From Candidula unifasciata (Eukaryota; Mollusca; Gastropoda; Stylommatophora; Geomitridae), in contig CAJHNH020000238.1 in NCBI GenBank assembly GCA_905116865.2, positions 203,288 to 267,287 of the forward strand: a stretch of 64,000 nucleotides of DNA, written 5' to 3'. Positions 57,220 to 64,000 of this stretch are shown one piece after another. The translations under genes and the position numbers were made by a program. Positions within the stretch are counted from its first letter, which is position 1. Each line of letters starts with the position of its first letter. A model generated the notes under the pieces. That model was not told the origin of the DNA. It saw only the letters and a program-made list of their open reading frames with translations, and made no database searches.

Positions 57220-59612
57220 TAGGAGTAACGAATGAAAATGGAGAAATATTCACACATTTGTGTGCAGAAACAAGTATGTTATTGGTGGAAGTATTTTCCT
57301 CATGAAAGAATACATAAGGCAACATGGGAATAATAGACCATTAGACAATTAATCAAATTGATTACCTATGTGCTAACAAAAAGTTTAGATCATCCCTTTA
57401 TGATGTTAGGGCTTTCAGAGGTGCATATGTATTTACTGACCATTTTCTGTTGGTAAGTAAAATCCAGTTAAAGCTTAAAGATACATAACATCTTATAATC
57501 AAAGAAACCAGTATAAGTAGGTTATCTCAGGGATAAAAAAGTAAAGAAGCAATTTTCACTAACAGTCTCTAATAAGTACCAGGTGTTGCAGCAGTTAGCT
57601 GAAGATGTAAGCACTGAGTCTGCTGGGATAAGATTAAGGGAATCTGGAATAAATCTTGTGTATAAGTTTTTGGCAAGAAAGAACGGAAACATAAAGCGTG
57701 GATAATATCAGAAACCATTAAATTGATTGAAGAAAGGACAAGTAAAAAAGGTATACTTAAATAATAGCAAAACTAGAGCTGCTAAAGCTAGAGCTCAGGA
57801 TAAATACACAGAAGCCAGTAAGGAAGTAAGGAGGTATATAAGGGCAGAAAAAGTGAAATATTTCAATGATCTAGCGCAAGAAGTGGAGACAGCAGCAGCA
57901 AAGGGAAACCTCAGAGAACTTTACAGTAATACAAGAAAATAAGTAGGTAAATATAGTCAGCCAACTGGATTAATCAAAAATAGTCAAGGAAAGGTACCTA
58001 CTTACACTAAAGACCAAATGGACAAATGGGCTGAACATTTTGAAATACTTCTAAATAGACCAGGCCTTTAGAAATGGAACTGGATATCAAATGTGAGATA
58101 CCATCTAAAGAGGAAATTAGAAAAGCTATCAATCTTCTCAAGGAAGGCAATGCGGCAGGTCCAGATGGTGTCCCAGAAGAAGCCAGTGGGGCCAACATAA
58201 ACACATTAACAGAATTTCTACATAGATTATTTAGTAAAGTCTGGGAGACGGAAGAAATACCAGCAGACTGGAGAGAAGGATATCTTGTGAAACTGCCCAA
58301 AAGAGGTGATCTACAGGAGTGTAAAAACTATGGAGGAAATGTGTTGCTGTCAGTTCTTGGGAAAATATTAAGTAGAATTATTATTTTGGAAATATTAAAA
58401 GATGCTATTGATAAAAAGCTAAGAGATGAACAGGCAGGTTTTCGATCAAACAGATCCTGTACTGACCAGATAGCCACATTACGTACAATAATAGAGCAAA
58501 GCATTGAACTGAACTCACCACTTTAGATTGGATTCATAGACTATGAAAACGCATTTGACAGCATTGTTAGGGAATCTCTTTGGAAAGTGATGGGGCACTA
58601 TGGAATCCCACAGAAAATTATTAACTTAGTAAAAGCAAAATATAAAGACATGAAATGTCAAGTTCTTCATGAGGGAAAGCTAACAGATACATTTGAAATA
58701 AAAACAGGTGTGCGAGAGGGATGTCTTTTGTCGCCTCTTCTACTTTTACTGGCTATAGACTGGATTATAAGACAGTAACTGCTAACACCAAGAATGAAAT
58801 TCAGTGGAGCCCTACAAAACAGCTTGATGATCTAGACTTCGCTGACGATATTTTTCTTCTGTCCCATTCACGGAATCGGATGCAAGATAAATTAAATATA
58901 CTTGATGCGAGATCACAAAAGTTAGGTTTGAAATTCCATTAAGGAAAGACAAAGATAATGTGAATAAATCAGGCAAATAGTAACGTGAGTTTTCTTAATG
59001 GCACCCCACTCGAAGACATAGTCGTACACGTATTTGGGCAGTAATGTAGATAAAGATGGGGGAACTGATAGAGATATTAAAATAAGAATACAAAGGGCAA
59101 GAGGAGCTTTCATAGCACTAGAGAATTTGTGGAGGTCAAAAGGAATTAAAATAAATACTAAACTCACAATTTTTAATTCTAATGTCAAATCAGTACTTTT
59201 GTATGGGGCGGAAAAATGGAGAACAACCAAGGTAATTACTAATAAACTACAGACATCCATTAACTGGTGCCTGAAGCAATTAATTGGTATGATAGAATCA
59301 CTAATGTATAATTTTGGGAGAGAACTAAGCAGGCTCCAGTGGACCAAGAGGTGAAGAAAAGACACTGGTATTGGATAGGACACACATTGAGAAAACAGGA
59401 GAACAATATAACTAGAATTTCTTTGCACTGGAACCCACAGGGGCATAGGAATAAATGAAGACAAAAAAAAAAAAAAATACACGGAGAAGGGAGCTGGAGA
59501 ATTAAGTTAAGAAAGATGGGAAGAACTGCATGCGATAGCAAAGGATAGAACGACTCGGTGTGAGTTGGTTGAGGGCCTATGCTCTAGTGGGGGCTAGAAA
59601 TGCAGAAGAAGA
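57220..59612 (+). mobile_element. RTE-like LINE, 5'-truncated and broken
   Basis: Endonuclease C-terminus: NENGEIFTHLC and NQIDYLCANKKFRSS (57220-57480, frame-broken). Linker: DKYTEASKEVRRYIRAEKVK and NLRELYSNTRK (57727-57942). RT: EEIRKAINLLKEGNAAGPDG (58074-58526), LRDEQAGFRSNRSCTDQIAT, YGIPQKIINLVKAKY and VREGCLLSPLLLLLAIDWI, and the catalytic block LDDLDFADDIFLLSHS with the intact DD (58721-58942). C-terminal region: NSNVKSVLLYGAEKWRTT (59034-59354). At least four stops or frameshifts separate these blocks, so it is inactive. It ends in 'gggggctagaaatgcagaag' with a short GAA tail. GFR..RSC and FADD are typical of RTE-clade elements of invertebrates. Confidence 0.88.
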
Positions 59613-59619
59613 AAAATGT

Positions 59620-60185
59620 ATCTTCTCAATTGCACGGGGTTTTATGCTACTTTTTTTTTTTTAAATAACATAAGGGTTGTCTTCCTCTCCCCCTCCCCCG
59701 GCCCCCAGTTGCTTTATTTTTGTCACACTAATTGCTTGTTTCACGTGTTTCGTATGTTTTTAACAAAATCGACTGGTCATTATTTATACCTCCTGTGTGC
59801 CCAGTCGCGAAAATCGTCAACAGTCGCCAATACAGAACAGACCTAGGAAACCGTATCATGTCATGAAGACGTATATTTGGCGTCCATACAAAATCAGACA
59901 CGGTATTACTATCTAGAATCTACATATCCGAATCCATAACATCTCCACATGTAAAGACGGGGGGATTCTGACAGCTTTCAGGCACATTCGATTACAGAAG
60001 TCGGGGAAATATATACATGAACAATAAATTGCCAGATAAAAGTGTACGCCAAAGCAGAATAACAAGCAAGCCAAAAAAAAAAAAAATGGTTGTGTTGCAG
60101 ACGGCTGCTTGGGGGAATTACTGATGGGGAGACAATGTTGTATATGCCAAGAGGGATAATGAGGAAAGTTAGTTATGGATTCCCT
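59620..60185. other. No element recognised
   Basis: Short poly-T, poly-C and poly-A runs. Nothing coding is supported. Confidence 0.3.
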
Positions 60186-60459
60186 ACATGTAGATCAGTG
60201 GATTTTTAACCTCAGAGGTTCGCCCCTTTTCAGGGTTCAAAAGGGTTCAAAAGCGTGCCAAGACATTTTTTAAGTGCGTTTATACTAATAATAATATGTT
60301 ATACTAACATGTTTTTTCTTCGGTGTATTACAAATAAAACATTTTAAAAGTTATTTATAAAACAAAAAGCCGAGGACGTTATGTTATTTGACACTTTGAT
60401 TTACGCAATTATACGCATCAAAGTTTTTGGTGATAGTAAACTAAAGCATATTTTTCTAC

Positions 60460-60580
60460 GCCTTCAGAACTATTGGGCATATAGGGCTAGCCTATTTTTT
60501 TATAGACCAGTCGGCACTTTGAGGATGATGTGGTCAACATCCCACCGGGCGCCTTTACTTCCCAGAACGGTGTGTTCGTG
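60460..60580 (-). mobile_element. SINE family A fragment
   Basis: 'ttgggcatatagggctagcc', 'tatagaccagtcggcacttt' and 'gggcgcctttacttcccaga'. Tail and core only. Confidence 0.75.
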
Positions 60581-60614
60581 TGTGTATGTTTTAAGTGCAG
60601 ATAAATCTGCCTGT

Positions 60615-61314
<700 letters not shown>

Positions 61315-61910
61315 ATAGTAGCAAAGTTGACCTCGGTGACAGAAGCTACGGGAACAGATAACAGTGCTATAAAAAATTAAAATAAAAAAAGATAATGTAA
61401 ACAATAATTACTTAAAATTCCCACAAACGACTAGACAACAGTTCACCCAGATAATGGTGGGCATCGAGAAGTAATTTGTTTTAAATAACCACCGACCATT
61501 ATCACAAAGAGCTGTGATAATTAAAATAGATCTCCCGATTAACAAAGCACTTCAAAAGAAGCACTTTTTCTTCAACCAGCCCGACACAAATATATAACAG
61601 CTACAAGTGCGTCACTTGATCTGATGCAGCTCGTAAAGTTAATGTTAAAATAGTTTTCAGCGAAGAGCATTTCTGGCAATGTGCCTGCAATAAAAAACAA
61701 CAATTCGTCAACTTACATCGAGTTAAGTTTATTATACGAAATAATATTAACGTATAGATGCAAAATAAATTGTTTTGCAACTCGTGGATAGTTTAGAAAT
61801 AGCTTTAAAAAAATAATTTAAAAACAAATGTAAAAAAAATCGAGAGATAACAGATTAATGAGAAATTATGTAGAAGCAGCAGAGATGTGGTTTTAAAGAC
61901 CAGAGTTACG
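61315..61910. other. No gene recognised
   Basis: AT-rich. A good minus-strand donor (CTCGAT|GTAAGTTG, GT at 61716-61717) exists, and it could end a non-coding 5' exon of SLC6, but no ATG precedes it. Confidence 0.3.
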
Positions 61911-61917
61911 CATGCAG

Positions 61918-62140
61918 CCCGCATAAACATGGTAAATTATTCCACGACCCACCAAAACAGGGTAAATTATTTCACGACCCACTAAAACAGGGTAACTTAT
62001 TCCACGACCCACCAAAACAGGGTAAATTATTTCACGACCCACTAAAACATGGTAAATTATTTCACGACCCACTAAAACAGGGTAAATTATTTTACGACCC
62101 ACCAAAACAGGGTAAATTTATTTTACAATCCCTCAAAACA
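61918..62140. repeat. 30-bp minisatellite, about 7 copies
   Basis: Unit 'ggtaaattatttcacgaccc' plus 'ac(c/t)aaaacag'. The last two copies are diverged. Confidence 0.95.
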
Positions 62141-62216
62141 TAAAAATTTATTCCGTGGCCCACCTGACATTTAACCAAACACAGAAAAGGGAAACATATC
62201 TATCTATTTACTTTTA

Positions 62217-62375
62217 CCCAACCAGGACAGCACACAAGCGATAAACACATAAAGTGTATAAATGTGGATGAGGATCACCCGTGGAGAGGTCCCAGAAACC
62301 GCGTTCAGCCTTTAGACCATATTTATGGCTGGGTTATATTGCGGCCCCTGGCAAGAGCCAGCGTAGAGCTTCAAA
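62217..62375 (+). mobile_element. Repeat D copy
   Basis: 'accaggacagcacacaagcg', 'ggatgaggatcacccgtgga', 'gaggtcccagaaaccgcgtt', 'gggttatattgcggcccctg' and 'gcaagagccag'. The class of this family is unknown; it has no tRNA-like box and no coding frame. Confidence 0.75.
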
Positions 62376-62619
62376 TAACGAAAAAGTGCATCTCACAAGA
62401 AGATAACTAGATAAACATGATTTTAAAAAAAAGAAGAAAAAGAAGAAGAAATGTAGATGGCAGTAATGTGATAAAATTCGATGTCACAAAATTACAATTT
62501 TTAGCTACTCAGAGGCTGAACGATATTTGAAGTTGAACGGGATTTCCCGGATTGGCACCTTATTTGTCTCCTTGGTGTGCTAATCCTAGTTGGACATGTA
62601 CATAAAAGTTACCCACAAT

Positions 62620-62784
62620 CTGCTTGAGACGAGAGGAACCAACAGTCTGCATGGAAATAAGCCAGATCCGCACAACGGATGTGCACACAGAACTCAAACT
62701 CTGTTAAAAAAAAAAAAAACTAAAGTCGAGAAGTTAGCGAACAAAAAAACTTTCCGTCGAGATTACAGCCGGTGAACGGGAAAA
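62620..62784 (+). mobile_element. Repeat B copy leading into (GAA)n
   Basis: 'gagacgagaggaaccaacag', 'tctgcatggaaataagccag' and 'gagattacagccggtgaacg', then 'ggaaaatgaagaagaag'. Same architecture as 50505-50760. Confidence 0.85.
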
Positions 62785-63126
62785 TGAAGAAGAAGAAGAA
62801 GAAGAAGAAGAAGAAGAAGAAGAAGAAGAAGAAGAAGAAGAAGAAGAAGAAGAAGAAGAAGAAGAAGAAGAAGAAGAAGAAGAAGAAAGAAGAAGGAAGG
62901 AAGAAGAAGAAGAAGAAAGAAGAAGAAGAAGAAGAAGAAGAAGAAGAAGAAGAAGAAGAAGAAGAAGAAGAAGAAGAAGAAGAAGAAGAAGAAGAAGAAG
63001 AAGAAGGAAGAAGAAGAAGAAGAAGGAAGAAGAAGAAGAAGAAGAAGAAGAAGAAGAAGAAGAAGAAGAAGAAGAAGAAGAAGAAGAAGAAGAAGAAGAA
63101 GAAGAAGAAGAAGAAGAAGAAGAAGA
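62785..63126. repeat. (GAA)n array, about 114 units
   Basis: GAA on the plus strand with GGAA and AAAG interruptions around 62886-62920 and 63003-63030. It is followed by (AC)n at 63147-63186. All homopolymer ORFs here are artefacts. Confidence 0.98.
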
Positions 63127-63144
63127 TGAGAAATAACCACAAGA

Positions 63145-63192
<48 letters not shown>

Positions 63193-63423
63193 ACAACCCC
63201 CATCACACACATATACGATCAAATTTACAAAAACTCCGACGAAAATTGAGGATAGACAGTTCACTGTTTTTAGTCGTGGCAAATTTTTGTGTTACTGACA
63301 GACGGTGGGGTTGCATTTTCTCCATCTGTAAACTAAAAGGAAAAACTATGGTAATTAAGTAAAAAGAGCGGCCAACAGTGAACATCACAGTAAACACAGC
63401 TACTGGAACAAGGTAGGTAAATT

Positions 63424-63550
63424 GTACCCCACCAGGACATCACACAAGCGATAAACAAGTGATACAAAGTGCCACCATGCGGATCACCCGTGGAGAGGTC
63501 CTAGAAACCGCGTTCAGCCTTCAGACTATATTGCGGCCCCCGGTAAAAGA
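63424..63550 (+). mobile_element. Repeat D copy
   Basis: 'caccaggacatcacacaagc', 'gtgatacaaagtgccaccat', 'gatcacccgtggagaggtcc', 'tagaaaccgcgttcagcctt' and 'tatattgcggcccccggtaa'. It is directly followed by a LINE ORF2 segment. Confidence 0.75.
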
Positions 63551-63564
63551 GTTTCTCTCTATCT

Positions 63565-64000
63565 CGTACACGTAGTAGCAGATGATGGAAGATGCGAAAC
63601 AGAAATCAAAAAGAGAATAGGAATGGCTAAATCTGTCTTCAATAGTATGCGCAAATTACTTACAGTTTGAGTGATAAACAACACACTAAAAATGAGCATT
63701 GTCCAATTTTGTGCATACCCAATCCTGCTATATGGTGCAGAAACTTGAACAATGAACAAACAACTAGAAAATCGAACTGAGTCCCTAGAAATTTGGGTAT
63801 ACAGAAGAATATGTCAGATTTCATGGAAACAAAAACAGTATAATGCGGGAGTTCTGGAAAGACTACAAATGAAAAGAGAATTAATAAAAAAATTTAAAAA
63901 AGAGACAATTGAAATACTTTGGCCACATAAAAAGACATAGCACGCTTTTAAAAACCATACTGTAGGGAAAGGTCGAAGGCAAGAGAGCAAGAGGTGGGCA
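63565..64000 (+). mobile_element. LINE ORF2 C-terminal region, runs off the window
   Basis: Reads VADDGRCETEIKKRIGMAKS, VFNSMRKLLT, VQFCAYPILLYGAET, MNKQLENRTESLEIWVYRRI, CQISWKQKQYNAGVLERL and MKRELIKK. 'DGRC..EI..RI..AK..F..M..LL' and 'LYG.E.W' are the well-known LINE tail. It has at least two stops and one frameshift. Confidence 0.85.

Noticed and set aside
58074..58526. Host gene with reverse-transcriptase similarity
   Set aside because: Broken by stops and frameshifts, ends in a LINE tail, and has partial copies elsewhere in the window.

Overview
The window is eukaryotic, repeat-rich, non-coding-dominated DNA. Genes have GT-AG introns, transposable elements are abundant, and simple repeats are long. 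Gene content together with the style of the non-LTR and SINE families points to a lophotrochozoan animal, most likely a gastropod mollusc. That placement is inference; nothing here fixes the species.

Three host genes are supported. (1) At the left edge, on the minus strand, is the first coding exon of an ARF6-type small GTPase (1949-2043); the rest of the gene lies off-window to the left. (2) Diverging from it on the plus strand is a complete seven-exon TYW2/TRMT12 gene (4798-17250), the wybutosine-synthesis aminocarboxypropyltransferase. Its final exon carries a long lineage-specific insert. (3) On the minus strand from 54528 down to 30251 are twelve exons of an SLC6-family sodium/chloride-dependent transporter. 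It covers essentially the whole membrane core, but the exon holding the true start codon was not found. This gene has two single-base reading problems, a +1 in exon 7 and a phase mismatch between exons 4 and 5, so it is either an assembly artefact or a decaying copy.

Between TYW2 and SLC6 sits a minus-oriented LTR retrotransposon (18741-24491). It has a 5-bp target duplication, a PBS-like site, one full 2.3-kb LTR, an internally deleted body with a 672-codon gag-like ORF, and only the last 0.82 kb of the second LTR. It interrupts an older interspersed repeat whose two halves still join.

The rest is dispersed repeats. Four tRNA-derived SINE families are called A, C, E and F here; family A has about 19 copies. 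There are 3' ends of several non-LTR families, including an RTE-like element at 57220-59612 and an RNase-H-bearing family present mostly in one orientation. There are small hAT-like MITEs nested inside SINEs, and two interspersed families of unknown class (B and D). Minisatellites have 22, 25, 30, 38, 43 and 54/56-bp units. Two purine arrays, (GAA)n of 435 bp and 343 bp, grow out of the 3' tail of repeat B. No tRNA, rRNA, CRISPR or prokaryotic features were seen.
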